Source: Pantoea dispersa (GTDB taxonomy: Bacteria > Pseudomonadota > Gammaproteobacteria > Enterobacterales > Enterobacteriaceae). From it: a stretch of 64,000 nt of DNA. Shown here piece by piece: positions 9,809 to 18,305 of the stretch. The position numbers and the translations under genes were made by a program. The stretch covers positions 124,001-188,000 of the forward strand of contig NZ_SCKT01000001.1 of assembly GCF_014155765.1 (NCBI RefSeq), in the 5' to 3' direction. Every line of letters starts with the position of its first letter. The stretch's first letter is position 1. The notes beneath the pieces are model-generated. The model had not been told where the DNA came from and made no database searches. It worked only from the letters and a program-made list of their open reading frames with translations.

Positions 9809-11449
9809 ATGAACAACATCACGAAAAAAAGCCTGATCGCCGCAGGCGTACTGGCGGCCATCGGCGCGCTGGCAGGGAATGCTGCACTGGCGGCCAACGT
9901 ACCGGCGGATACCGAATTGGCAGCGAAACAGGAACTGGTGCGCGGCAATGGCGATGAAGTGCAGTCGCTGGATCCGCACAAAATCGAAGGCGTGCCGGAA
10001 GATAATATCGCCCGTGACCTGTATGAAGGTCTGATCGTGAGCGACAGCAACGGCAAGCCGGTTCCGGGCGTCGCGGAAAGCTGGGAAAACAAAGACTACA
10101 AAGTCTGGACCTTCCATCTGCGTAAAAATGCCAAATGGTCAAACGGCGAGCCGGTCACCGCGCAGGACTTCGTCTACAGCTGGCAGCGTCTGGTCGATCC
10201 AAAAACCGCCTCGCCTTATGCGAGCTACCCGCAGTATGGCCACATCCTCAACGTGGATGACATCATCGCCGGTAAAAAACCGACCTCCGATCTTGGCGTG
10301 AAAGCACTGGATGACCACACGCTGGAAGTGACGCTGAGCGAGCCGGTACCGTACTTCGATAAGCTGCTGATCAACGCGGTGATGTCACCGGTGTATAAGC
10401 CCGCCATTGAGAAGTTTGGCGACCAGTGGACGCAGCCGCAGAACTGGGTCGGCAACGGTGCATTTAAACTGGAATCTCACGTGATCAACGAACGCGTGAC
10501 GCTGGTGCGTAACCCGGAATACTGGGACAACGAACATACCGTACTGAATAAAGTCACCTTCCTGCCAATCAACTCCGAAGTCAGCGATGTGAACCGTTAT
10601 TTCTCCGAGAACGGCAGCGACATCACTTACAACAACATGCCGATCGAGCTGTTTAAAAAACTGCAGCGTGATAACGGTAAAGAGCTGATGGTGAAACCGT
10701 ATCTGTGCACCTACTACTATGAAATCAACAACCAGAAAGCACCGTTTACCGATGTTCGCGTGCGTACCGCGCTGAAGCTGGGTCTGGATCGCGACATCAT
10801 GGTGAACAAAGTGCTGGCGCAGGGTCAACAGCCGGCCTACAGCTTCACACCGCCAGCCACTGACGGCATGGAACTGCTGCCGCCGGACTGGTACAAGTGG
10901 GATCAGAACAAGCGTAACGAAGAAGCGAAGAAACTGCTGGCCGAAGCCGGTTATACCGCCGACAAACCGCTGACCTTCAACCTGCTGTACAACACCTCCG
11001 ATCTGCACAAAAAACTGGCGATTGCCGCTTCGTCTATCTGGAAAAAGAACATCGGCGTGAACATCAAGCTGGAAAACCAGGAGTGGAAAACCTTCCTGGA
11101 TACCCGTCATCAGGGCAACTTCGATGTCTCCCGCGCAGCATGGTGTGCCGACTATAACGAACCGACTTCCTTCCTGAACATCATGCTGTCGGACAGCAGC
11201 AGTAACACCTCGCACTATAAGAGCGCGGACTTCGACAAAGTGATTCACGATGCGGTGAAAGCGGCGGATGACAAAGCGCGCGTGGCCGATTATCAGAAAG
11301 CAGAGCAGATCCTGGATAAAGACAGCACCATCGTGCCGGTTTACTACTACGTGAACGCGCGTCTGGTGAAACCGTACGTTGGCGGCTACACCGGCAACGA
11401 TCCGCTGGATAAAACCCTGGATAAGAACCTGTACATCATTAAGCATTAA
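9809..11449 (+). CDS. oppA: Periplasmic oligopeptide-binding protein OppA
   Basis: 546 residues. Binds peptides of two to five residues in the periplasm for uptake as nutrient and for recycling of cell-wall peptides. The Sec signal peptide ends near ALAANVPADT. The family motifs LDPHKIEGVPEDN, VWTFHLRKNAKWSNGEPVTAQDF, LCTYYYEINNQKAPF and WCADYNEPTSFLN are all present. The start ATG at 9809 follows a GGAG ribosome site. It heads the oppABCDF operon; in E. coli its mRNA is repressed by the small RNA GcvB. It is closely related to the gene just upstream, so the two look like tandem duplicates that have since diverged. Confidence 0.97.
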   Translation: MNNITKKSLIAAGVLAAIGALAGNAALAANVPADTELAAKQELVRGNGDEVQSLDPHKIEGVPEDNIARDLYEGLIVSDSNGKPVPGVAESWENKDYKVWTFHLRKNAKWSNGEPVTAQDFVYSWQRLVDPKTASPYASYPQYGHILNVDDIIAGKKPTSDLGVKALDDHTLEVTLSEPVPYFDKLLINAVMSPVYKPAIEKFGDQWTQPQNWVGNGAFKLESHVINERVTLVRNPEYWDNEHTVLNKVTFLPINSEVSDVNRYFSENGSDITYNNMPIELFKKLQRDNGKELMVKPYLCTYYYEINNQKAPFTDVRVRTALKLGLDRDIMVNKVLAQGQQPAYSFTPPATDGMELLPPDWYKWDQNKRNEEAKKLLAEAGYTADKPLTFNLLYNTSDLHKKLAIAASSIWKKNIGVNIKLENQEWKTFLDTRHQGNFDVSRAAWCADYNEPTSFLNIMLSDSSSNTSHYKSADFDKVIHDAVKAADDKARVADYQKAEQILDKDSTIVPVYYYVNARLVKPYVGGYTGNDPLDKTLDKNLYIIKH

Positions 11450-11471
11450 TAGCACTCAGGCTATCGACAGT

Positions 11472-11496
11472 GGCGGTGCTGCGGCGCCGCCTTTTT
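11472..11496 (+). terminator. Intra-operon attenuator hairpin between oppA and oppB
   Basis: An 8-bp stem (GGCGGTGC 11472-11479 with GCGCCGCC 11484-11491, one G-T pair) has the loop TGCG and is directly followed by TTTTT. This is a textbook intrinsic terminator, located in the 81-base gap of an otherwise continuous operon. Partial termination here would give more oppA than oppBCDF mRNA. Confidence 0.8.
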
Positions 11497-11530
11497 GACT
11501 TTGTGAAGCAACAGCCTGGTAGGTACGGCA

Positions 11531-12451
11531 ATGTTAAAATTCATCCTGCGTCGGCTCCTTGAAGCCATCCCGACGCTATTCATTCTGATCACCATCTCCT
11601 TCTTTATGATGCGACTGGCACCCGGCAGTCCGTTCACCGGCGAGCGTGCGCTGGCGCCGGAAGTCATGGCCAACATTGAGGCCAAATATCACCTCAACGA
11701 CCCGATCGGCAAACAGTATCTCAGCTACCTGGTGCAGCTGGCACACGGCGATTTCGGGCCGTCGTTTAAATATAAAGACTACTCGGTTAACTACCTGGTC
11801 GGTCATGCGTTTCCGGTATCGGCCAAACTGGGGCTGGCAGCCTTCTTCCTTGCGGTGGTGCTGGGCGTCACGGCAGGGGTTATCGCCGCGCTGAAGCAAA
11901 ACAGTTTGTGGGATTATGCGGTCATGGGGGTGGCGATGACCGGGGTGGTCATTCCCAGCTTCGTGGTGGCACCGTTGCTGGTACTGATCTTTGCCATCAC
12001 CCTGCGCTGGCTGCCGGGCGGCGGCTGGAATGGCGGGCAGTGGAACTACATGCTGCTGCCGATGGTGGCGCTGTCACTGGCTTACATCGCCAGTATCGCC
12101 CGTATTACCCGCGGCTCGATGATTGAAGTGATGCACTCCAACTTCATCCGCACCGCGCGTGCGAAAGGTCTGCCGCTGCGCCGTACTGTGCTGCGCCACG
12201 CGCTGAAGCCGGCGCTGCTGCCGGTGCTCTCCTATATGGGGCCGGCGTTTGTTGGCATCATCACCGGTTCGATGGTAATCGAATCAATTTACGGTCTGCC
12301 GGGCATCGGTCAGCTGTTCGTCAACGGCGCGCTAAACCGTGACTACTCACTGGTGATGAGCCTGACCATTCTGGTCGGCGTGCTGACCATCCTGTTCAAC
12401 GCGATCGTTGACGTGCTGTACGCCGTTATCGATCCGAAAATTCGTTACTGA
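11531..12451 (+). CDS. oppB: Oligopeptide ABC transporter permease OppB
   Basis: 306 residues. One of the two inner-membrane subunits of the OppABCDF importer. Six hydrophobic segments are visible, starting with the N-terminal ETPTLFILITISFFMM-like helix. The cytoplasmic coupling loop (the EAA motif) reads RTARAKGLPLRRTVLRHALKPALLP near residue 225. The family's long N-terminal periplasmic loop (LAPGSPFTGERALAPEV) is present. It is followed 15 bases later by oppC. Confidence 0.97.
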   Translation: MLKFILRRLLEAIPTLFILITISFFMMRLAPGSPFTGERALAPEVMANIEAKYHLNDPIGKQYLSYLVQLAHGDFGPSFKYKDYSVNYLVGHAFPVSAKLGLAAFFLAVVLGVTAGVIAALKQNSLWDYAVMGVAMTGVVIPSFVVAPLLVLIFAITLRWLPGGGWNGGQWNYMLLPMVALSLAYIASIARITRGSMIEVMHSNFIRTARAKGLPLRRTVLRHALKPALLPVLSYMGPAFVGIITGSMVIESIYGLPGIGQLFVNGALNRDYSLVMSLTILVGVLTILFNAIVDVLYAVIDPKIRY

Positions 12452-12466
12452 TGGTGGAGCTCGCTC

Positions 12467-13375
12467 ATGATGTTAAGTAAGAAAAATAGCGAAGCTCTGG
12501 ACGCGTTCAGCGAAAAGCTGGAAGTGGAAGGGCGCAGCCTGTGGCAGGACGCACGTCGCCGCTTTATTCATAACCGTGCGGCCCTCATCAGCCTGCTGGT
12601 GCTGCTGGTGATTGCGCTGTTCGTGGTGTTCGCCCCGATGCTGGCGCAGTTCAAATATGATGATACCGACTGGGCGATGATGTCTGCACCGCCGGACACC
12701 ACCTCAGGGCACTGGTTTGGCACCGACTCCTCGGGACGTGACCTGCTGGTGCGCGTGGCGATTGGCGGCCGTATCTCACTAATGGTTGGCATCGCTTCAG
12801 CGCTGATCGCGGTGCTGGTGGGCACGCTGTACGGTTCGCTGGCCGGCTACCTTGGCGGCAAGATTGACTCGGTGATGATGCGTATCCTGGAAATCCTCAA
12901 CTCGTTCCCGTTTATGTTCTTCGTCATCCTGCTGGTGACCTTCTTTGGCCGCAATATCCTGCTGATCTTTGTTGCCATTGGCATGGTGTCATGGCTGGAT
13001 ATGGCGCGTATCGTGCGCGGCCAGACGCTGGGACTGAAGCGCAAAGAGTTCATCGAAGCAGCGCAGGTCGGCGGCGTTTCAACCGGCAATATCGTGCTGC
13101 GTCACATCGTGCCGAACGTGCTGGGTGTGGTGGTGGTGTATGCCTCGCTGCTGGTGCCAAGCATGATCCTGTTTGAATCCTTCCTGAGTTTCCTTGGCCT
13201 CGGCACCCAGGAGCCACTGAGCAGCTGGGGCGCGCTGTTGAGCGACGGCGCCAACTCGATGGAAGTATCACCGTGGCTGCTGATGTTCCCGGCGGGCTTC
13301 CTGGTGGTGACGTTGTTCTGTTTCAACTTTATCGGCGATGGCCTGCGTGACGCCCTCGACCCGAAAGATCGTTAA
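12467..13375 (+). CDS. oppC: Oligopeptide ABC transporter permease OppC
   Basis: 302 residues. The second transmembrane subunit of the Opp importer. It has the conserved N-terminus MMLSKKNSEALDAFSEKLEVEGRS, a first helix at about residues 40-60, a periplasmic loop with HWFGTDSSGRDLLVR, and the EAA coupling motif around EFIEAAQVGGVSTGNIVLRH. Two adjacent ATGs start the frame; the first is used, with GGAG about eight bases upstream. OppD follows 11 bases downstream. Confidence 0.97.
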   Translation: MMLSKKNSEALDAFSEKLEVEGRSLWQDARRRFIHNRAALISLLVLLVIALFVVFAPMLAQFKYDDTDWAMMSAPPDTTSGHWFGTDSSGRDLLVRVAIGGRISLMVGIASALIAVLVGTLYGSLAGYLGGKIDSVMMRILEILNSFPFMFFVILLVTFFGRNILLIFVAIGMVSWLDMARIVRGQTLGLKRKEFIEAAQVGGVSTGNIVLRHIVPNVLGVVVVYASLLVPSMILFESFLSFLGLGTQEPLSSWGALLSDGANSMEVSPWLLMFPAGFLVVTLFCFNFIGDGLRDALDPKDR

Positions 13376-13386
13376 GGAGTTTCCCG

Positions 13387-14406
13387 ATGACCCATCATGA
13401 TACTCAGCAGCCGCTGGCGGCTGCACCTGCGGGAAACGCTAACCTGCTGCTGGACGTTAAAGATCTGCGCGTCACCTTCAGTACTCACGACGGCGACGTG
13501 ACCGCTGTGAACGACCTCAACTTTTCCCTGCGCGCCGGTGAAACGCTGGGCATTGTCGGTGAATCCGGCTCCGGAAAATCGCAAACCGCGTTTGCACTGA
13601 TGGGACTGCTGGCGAAAAATGGTCGCATTGGCGGCTCGGCGCAGTTCAACGGCAGCGAAATCCTCAATCTGCCGGAAAGCAAACTGAACAAGCTGCGCGC
13701 GGAACAGATTGCGATGATTTTCCAGGACCCGATGACATCGCTCAATCCGTACATGCGCGTCGGCGAACAGCTGATGGAGGTGCTGAAACTGCACAAAGGC
13801 ATGAGCAGCGCCCAGGCGTTTGAAGAGTCGGTGCGCATGCTGGATGCGGTGAAAATGCCGGAAGCGCGCAAGCGCATGAAGATGTTCCCGCACGAGTTTT
13901 CCGGTGGCATGCGTCAGCGCGTAATGATCGCCATGGCGCTGCTGTGCCGGCCAAAGCTGCTGATTGCCGATGAGCCAACCACCGCGCTGGATGTCACCGT
14001 GCAGGCGCAAATCATGACGCTGCTGAATGAGCTGAAGCGTGAATTCAACACCGCCATTATCATGATCACTCACGATCTCGGCGTTGTTGCCGGGATCTGT
14101 GACAAGGTGCTGGTGATGTATGCCGGGCGCACCATGGAATATGGCCGTGCGCGCGATGTGTTCTACCAGCCGGCCCATCCGTACTCGATCGGTTTGCTGA
14201 GCGCGGTGCCGCGTCTTGACGCGGAGGGAGAGTCGCTGACCACCATTCCCGGCAACCCGCCCAACCTGTTGCGTCTGCCGCAGGGCTGTCCGTTCCAGCC
14301 GCGCTGCGCATATGCCATGGATATTTGTGCCAAATCACCGCCGCTTGAACCGTTTGCCGAAGGGCGCCTGCGCGCCTGCTTCAAACCGGTGGAGGAGTTA
14401 GTATGA
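13387..14406 (+). CDS. oppD: Oligopeptide ABC transporter ATPase OppD
   Basis: 339 residues. One of two cytoplasmic ATPases powering peptide import. Walker A is GESGSGKSQ at about residues 59-67, the ABC signature is FSGGMRQRV, and Walker B is LLIADEPTTALDV, followed by the switch histidine in MITHDLGVV. The C-terminal oligopeptide-specific region contains four cysteines around GCPFQPRCAYAMDIC and LRACF. In homologous OppD/DppD proteins this motif binds an iron-sulphur cluster. The stop overlaps the oppF start (ATGA), so the two are translationally coupled. Confidence 0.97.
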   Translation: MTHHDTQQPLAAAPAGNANLLLDVKDLRVTFSTHDGDVTAVNDLNFSLRAGETLGIVGESGSGKSQTAFALMGLLAKNGRIGGSAQFNGSEILNLPESKLNKLRAEQIAMIFQDPMTSLNPYMRVGEQLMEVLKLHKGMSSAQAFEESVRMLDAVKMPEARKRMKMFPHEFSGGMRQRVMIAMALLCRPKLLIADEPTTALDVTVQAQIMTLLNELKREFNTAIIMITHDLGVVAGICDKVLVMYAGRTMEYGRARDVFYQPAHPYSIGLLSAVPRLDAEGESLTTIPGNPPNLLRLPQGCPFQPRCAYAMDICAKSPPLEPFAEGRLRACFKPVEELV

Positions 14407-15407
14407 GCACCGTAACTGAAGAGAAAAAAGTGTTGCTGGAAATCGCCGATCTCAAGGTGCATTTCGATATCAAAGACGGCAAGCAGTGGTTCTGGCAGCC
14501 GCCGAAAACCCTGAAAGCGGTGGATGGTGTCAGCCTGCGCCTGTATGAAGGCGAAACCCTCGGCGTGGTCGGTGAATCCGGCTGCGGCAAATCCACGCTG
14601 GCGCGCGCCATTATCGGCCTGGTGAAAGCTACCGATGGGCGCGTGGCGTGGCTGGGGCGCGATCTGCTGGGCCAGAGCCAGGAAGAGTGGCGTCAGGCGC
14701 GCAGTGACATTCAGATGATCTTCCAGGACCCGCTGGCCTCGCTCAACCCGCGTATGACCATTGGTGACATCATTGCCGAACCGCTGCGCACCTACTATCC
14801 AAAGATGCCGCGTCAGGAAGTGAAGGATAAGGTTAAAACCATGATGATGAAGGTCGGTTTGTTGCCGAACCTCATCAACCGCTATCCGCACGAGTTCTCC
14901 GGTGGCCAGTGCCAGCGTATCGGTATCGCCCGTGCACTGATTCTTGAGCCGAAGCTGATTATCTGTGATGAGCCGGTGTCGGCGCTCGACGTATCGATTC
15001 AGGCGCAGGTGGTCAACCTGCTGCAGAAACTGCAGCGTGAAATGGGCCTGTCGCTGATTTTCATCGCGCATGACCTGGCGGTGGTGAAGCACATCTCTGA
15101 TCGCGTACTGGTGATGTATCTCGGCCACGCGGTTGAGCTGGGGACCTATGATGCGGTATATAACGATCCGCAGCATCCGTATACCAAAGCGCTGATGTCG
15201 GCGGTGCCGATTCCTGATCCGGACCTGGAGAAGAACAAGCAGATTCAGCTGCTGGAAGGGGAACTGCCGTCGCCGATCAATCCGCCATCAGGCTGCGTAT
15301 TCCGTACCCGCTGCCCGATTGCCGGCCCGGAGTGCGCCAAAACCCGACCGCTACTGGAAGGCAGTTTCCGCCATGCGGTGTCCTGTCTGAAGGTTGATCC
15401 GCTATAA
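14403..15407 (+). CDS. oppF: Oligopeptide ABC transporter ATPase OppF
   Basis: 334 residues. The partner ATPase of OppD. Walker A is GESGCGKSTL, the signature is FSGGQCQRI, and Walker B is LIICDEPVSALDV, with the switch histidine in FIAHDLAVV. The C-terminal Cys-rich segment (GCVFRTRCPIAGPEC with a later SCLK) matches that of OppD. The start at 14403 overlaps the oppD stop by four bases. It is the last gene of the operon and is followed by a strong terminator. Confidence 0.97.
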   Translation: MSTVTEEKKVLLEIADLKVHFDIKDGKQWFWQPPKTLKAVDGVSLRLYEGETLGVVGESGCGKSTLARAIIGLVKATDGRVAWLGRDLLGQSQEEWRQARSDIQMIFQDPLASLNPRMTIGDIIAEPLRTYYPKMPRQEVKDKVKTMMMKVGLLPNLINRYPHEFSGGQCQRIGIARALILEPKLIICDEPVSALDVSIQAQVVNLLQKLQREMGLSLIFIAHDLAVVKHISDRVLVMYLGHAVELGTYDAVYNDPQHPYTKALMSAVPIPDPDLEKNKQIQLLEGELPSPINPPSGCVFRTRCPIAGPECAKTRPLLEGSFRHAVSCLKVDPL

Positions 15408-15426
15408 GAGCGGTGCCATAAACAAC

Positions 15427-15453
15427 AACGCCGGGCAGTGCCCGGCGTTTTTT
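15427..15453 (+). terminator. opp operon terminator
   Basis: The stem AACGCCGGGC/GCCCGGCGTT with the loop AGT runs into a T tract (15448-15453). It ends oppF transcription just before the convergent yciU stop. Confidence 0.9.
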
Positions 15454-15465
15454 ATGCGCTGCGGC

Positions 15466-15795
15466 TTATTCACGCCACAGAATATGACACAGCTTATGGT
15501 CTTTCTCGCGGCACAGCAGGATGCGCGCGAACACATCGGTAATCGGTTCGCCGTCCGCTTCACCGAGGCCGATCACCACTTCTGAGAAGAAGTCAGGGTT
15601 GAGATCGAAATCCACATGTTCCTGCCAGTCTTCGGATGGATCAAACAGCTCGGCGCCGCCGCGCTCTTCAAATTGCAGATTGAACAGAATGATGTCTGCC
15701 GGATCGAGGTTATCGCCTGCCAGCTCAAGAAAAATATCGTAAGCCTGTTCCAGCGTTTCATCTTCAGTAAGGCGATTATTTAAATCCATGGTCAT
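15466..15795 (-). CDS. yciU: Acidic DUF440 protein, putative dsDNA mimic
   Basis: 109 residues, strongly acidic. Members of the HI1450/YciU family have a fold with surface charge resembling double-stranded DNA, and were proposed to bind DNA-binding proteins such as HU; the function is not settled. The sequence [23 protein letters not shown] and the C-terminus [15 protein letters not shown] are family signatures. The frame is open upstream to 15981 inside clsA, but the ATG at 15795 gives the conserved [20 protein letters not shown] start. It follows clsA by 37 bases and is probably cotranscribed. Confidence 0.92.
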   Translation of the reverse strand: MTMDLNNRLTEDETLEQAYDIFLELAGDNLDPADIILFNLQFEERGGAELFDPSEDWQEHVDFDLNPDFFSEVVIGLGEADGEPITDVFARILLCREKDHKLCHILWRE

Positions 15796-15832
15796 TCCTG
15801 CTTGCCCTGAGGCGGTAATATTTTCGCTCGTT

Positions 15833-17293
15833 TTACAGTAAAGGGCTAAAGAAGTAAAACAGTCGTTCGACGATGCGCTGCCACCAGGCACGTTTTGCCC
15901 AGCGCGCGCCGTCCAGCAGACGTGAACGGGCGATATAATCATCCTGGACGGTGGCGAGATCGCTACCAAAGCCATCATCATCCACCACCAGCGTGATCTC
16001 GAAGTTGAGCCACAGGCTGCGCATATCCAGGTTCACCGTGCCCACCAGGCTGAGCTGACCGTCTACCAGCACGCTCTTGGTGTGCAACAGGCCATCTTCA
16101 AACTGATAGATTTTCACCCCGGCTTCCAGCAGTTCAGTGAAGAAGGCGCGGCTGGCCCAGCCGACCAGCAGCGAGTCATTGTGGCGCGGTACCACAATGC
16201 TCACCTCAACGCCACGCAGCGCGGCGGTACAGATGGCGTGCAGTAAGTCGTCGCTCGGCACGAAGTAGGGCGTGGTCATGATCAGCTGCTCGCGCGCCGA
16301 ATACACCGCCGTCAGCAGCGCCTGATGAATCATGTCCTCCGGGAAGCCCGGACCTGAGGCGATCACCTGAATGGTGTGACCGCTCTCCTGCTCAAACGGC
16401 ATCACATTGCCGTCCGGCGCCGGCGGCAGAATGCGTTTGCCGGTTTCGATTTCCCAGTCGCAGGCGTAGACGATGCCCATGGTGGTGGCCACCGGGCCCT
16501 CCATGCGCGCCATCAGATCAATCCACTGACCCACGCCAGCCTCCTGTTTAAAGAAGCGCGGATCCACCAGATTCATGCTGCCGGTATAAGCAATATAGTT
16601 ATCGATCAGCACCACTTTGCGGTGCTGACGCAAATCCATGCGGCGCAGGAATACACGCCACAGGCTAACCTGCAATGCCTCGACCACATCAATACCGGCG
16701 TTGCGCATCATGCCCACCCACGGACTGCGGAAGAACGCCACGCTGCCGGCGGAGTCCAGCATCAGGCGGCAGTGCACGCCGCGCCGTGAGGCAGCCATCA
16801 GCGATTCCGCTACATCATCAGCCAGACCACCCGGCTGCCAGATGTAAAACACCATCTCAATATTATGGCGCGCCAGCTGGATATCGCGGATCAGCGCCTG
16901 CATCACGTCATCGGCGCTGGTCAGCAGCTGCAGCTGATTGCCTTTAACGCCGGCAATACCCTGACGATGACGGCACAGCTCGAACAGGGAACGCGCCACG
17001 TCGCTGTGTTCAGTCGCGAAAATGTGACGACACTGTTTCAGGTCGTTGAGCCATTTGGCGGTCGAGGGCCACATGGTGCGGGCGCGTTCTGCGCGACGTT
17101 TACCTAAATGCAGTTCGCCAAACGACAGATAGGCGATAATACCCACCAGCGGCAGAATGTAGATGATCAGCAGCCAGGCCATCGCTGAGGTCACCGCACG
17201 CCGCTTCATCAGGATGCGCAGCGTAACCCCGGCAATCAGCAGCCAGTAGCCAAACAGCAGCAACCAACTGATAAGGGTATAAAATGTGGTCAT
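15833..17293 (-). CDS. clsA: Cardiolipin synthase A
   Basis: 486 residues. An inner-membrane phospholipase-D-superfamily enzyme that condenses two phosphatidylglycerols to cardiolipin and glycerol. Two N-terminal transmembrane helices are visible (residues about 5-25 and 38-58). Two HKD motifs follow: [18 protein letters not shown] near residue 224 and [18 protein letters not shown] near residue 404. The length equals E. coli ClsA. yciU lies downstream as in E. coli. Confidence 0.97.
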   Translation of the reverse strand: MTTFYTLISWLLLFGYWLLIAGVTLRILMKRRAVTSAMAWLLIIYILPLVGIIAYLSFGELHLGKRRAERARTMWPSTAKWLNDLKQCRHIFATEHSDVARSLFELCRHRQGIAGVKGNQLQLLTSADDVMQALIRDIQLARHNIEMVFYIWQPGGLADDVAESLMAASRRGVHCRLMLDSAGSVAFFRSPWVGMMRNAGIDVVEALQVSLWRVFLRRMDLRQHRKVVLIDNYIAYTGSMNLVDPRFFKQEAGVGQWIDLMARMEGPVATTMGIVYACDWEIETGKRILPPAPDGNVMPFEQESGHTIQVIASGPGFPEDMIHQALLTAVYSAREQLIMTTPYFVPSDDLLHAICTAALRGVEVSIVVPRHNDSLLVGWASRAFFTELLEAGVKIYQFEDGLLHTKSVLVDGQLSLVGTVNLDMRSLWLNFEITLVVDDDGFGSDLATVQDDYIARSRLLDGARWAKRAWWQRIVERLFYFFSPLL

Positions 17294-17455
17294 AAAGTGG
17301 ACGTCCCGTTCGCGCTTTGATGGGCAAAGTTTACGTGTTGATCTGCGCCAGCGAAACCTTTAATCGTTGATGACGTTTCGATGAAGGTTTCGATTTGGCA
17401 TTTTTAGCCAGATCACTATAATTCGTCGCGGGTTTAGCCAGTCAGAGAGGATGTG

Positions 17456-17629
17456 ATGAGACGCAGCAGAAATGAAGTGGCCCGCTGGAGAATGTTACGC
17501 CAGGCGCATCGCCGTCGTGCCCGCTGGCTGGAAGGGCAGTCACGTCGTTATAAGCGCATCCATGCGATTCGTCATCAGATAGCGCAGCAGCAGCGCCGCT
17601 CCATCCTGTTTATCACGCAGAATACCTGA
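17456..17629 (+). CDS. yciY: Small basic protein, YciY family
   Basis: 57 residues, rich in Arg and His. It reads MRRSRNEVARWRMLRQ followed by a conserved RARWLEGQSRR segment and a hydrophobic C-terminus. This matches E. coli YciY in length, in the WLEGQSRR core and in position beside clsA. The function is unknown. The start ATG at 17456 has AGAGAGG five bases upstream; an in-frame GTG sits one codon earlier. It is short enough to be missed by automated calling. Confidence 0.8.
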   Translation: MRRSRNEVARWRMLRQAHRRRARWLEGQSRRYKRIHAIRHQIAQQQRRSILFITQNT

Positions 17630-17645
17630 GCAATTAGCGCGGTCG

Positions 17646-17819
17646 TCAGTGGCCGCGTAATACCAGTGAAACATTTACTATCTGCAGGGCCGCCGCCAGT
17701 ACCACCAGCATGACGATGTGCTGGCGCGCCTGACGCCAGCCCTGACGGCGCCACAGCCACAGCGCACGACCAATCAGCAGCAGCACCAGCACTAACAACA
17801 GAAGGGGCTGCCACTGCAT
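17646..17819 (-). CDS. Small hydrophobic protein coupled to yciI
   Basis: 57 codons, read as [20 protein letters not shown], then a basic loop WLWRRQGWRQARQ, then a second hydrophobic stretch HIVMLVVLAAALQIVNVSLV and a stop. Two membrane helices with a positively charged cytoplasmic loop are the obvious reading. Its ATG overlaps the yciI stop as TGATG, which strongly suggests translational coupling. I do not recognise a family. The function is unknown; E. coli has kch near this position, to which this is not related. Confidence 0.7.
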   Translation of the reverse strand: MQWQPLLLLVLVLLLIGRALWLWRRQGWRQARQHIVMLVVLAAALQIVNVSLVLRGH

Positions 17820-18115
17820 CAGAACACCCGTTTAAACGGTTTAACCGTGACTTTATCGTACACGCCCGCGGCGATATACGGATCGTCATTGGCCCACGAC
17901 TGGGCCGTTTCCAGCGATGAGAACTCGGCAACAATCACAGAACCGGTGAAACCAGCCGGGCCCGGCTCATTACTGTCGACGGCAGGCAGAGGACCGGCGA
18001 CAATCAGACGCCCCTCATCCTGCAGCAATTGCAGACGCGCCAGGTGTGCCGGGCGCACAGAGTTACGTTTTTCCAGTGAATCTGCGGTATCTTCCGCATA
18101 AATGACGTAAAGCAC
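17819..18115 (-). CDS. yciI: YciI family protein
   Basis: 98 residues. A small alpha/beta dimeric ferredoxin-like protein of the YCII family, which includes a dechlorinating enzyme elsewhere; the E. coli member has no established reaction. Conserved features are the N-terminal [10 protein letters not shown] strand, the histidine in RPAHLARLQ near residue 24, the [11 protein letters not shown] turn and the [15 protein letters not shown] segment with the putative active-site Asp. It is divergent from tonB, as in E. coli. Confidence 0.93.
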   Translation of the reverse strand: MLYVIYAEDTADSLEKRNSVRPAHLARLQLLQDEGRLIVAGPLPAVDSNEPGPAGFTGSVIVAEFSSLETAQSWANDDPYIAAGVYDKVTVKPFKRVF

Positions 18116-18261
18116 GATGGGATACTCCCGTTAGACTTGCCGAATTTGCGAGACACGTTAAGTGATCGCTAAACAGAGTGCAAACGAAAGATAATGGGCG
18201 TGCGCTGCAACGCAGGCAGGGTTAAAAAGCGCCTTTCTTTTAGCCTTCAGTAGTGTGCTTA

Positions 18262-18290
18262 TTGAAACTGATTGCTATTTGCATTTAAAA
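18262..18290 (+). promoter_or_regulatory. tonB promoter with probable Fur site
   Basis: TTGAAA (18262-18267) and TTTAAA (18284-18289) have 16-base spacing, about 16 bases before the tonB ATG. The intervening ATTGCTATTTGCATTTAAAA is, from memory, very like the E. coli tonB promoter, where Fur binds. Assignment of the Fur site is by resemblance only. Confidence 0.5.
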
Positions 18291-18305
18291 TCAGCGCTTC
18301 ACTCA

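Noticed and set aside
10385-11455. 356-codon minus-strand ORF opposite oppA
   Set aside because: Antisense shadow of a highly biased, strongly expressed gene; the translated sequence has no recognisable domain.
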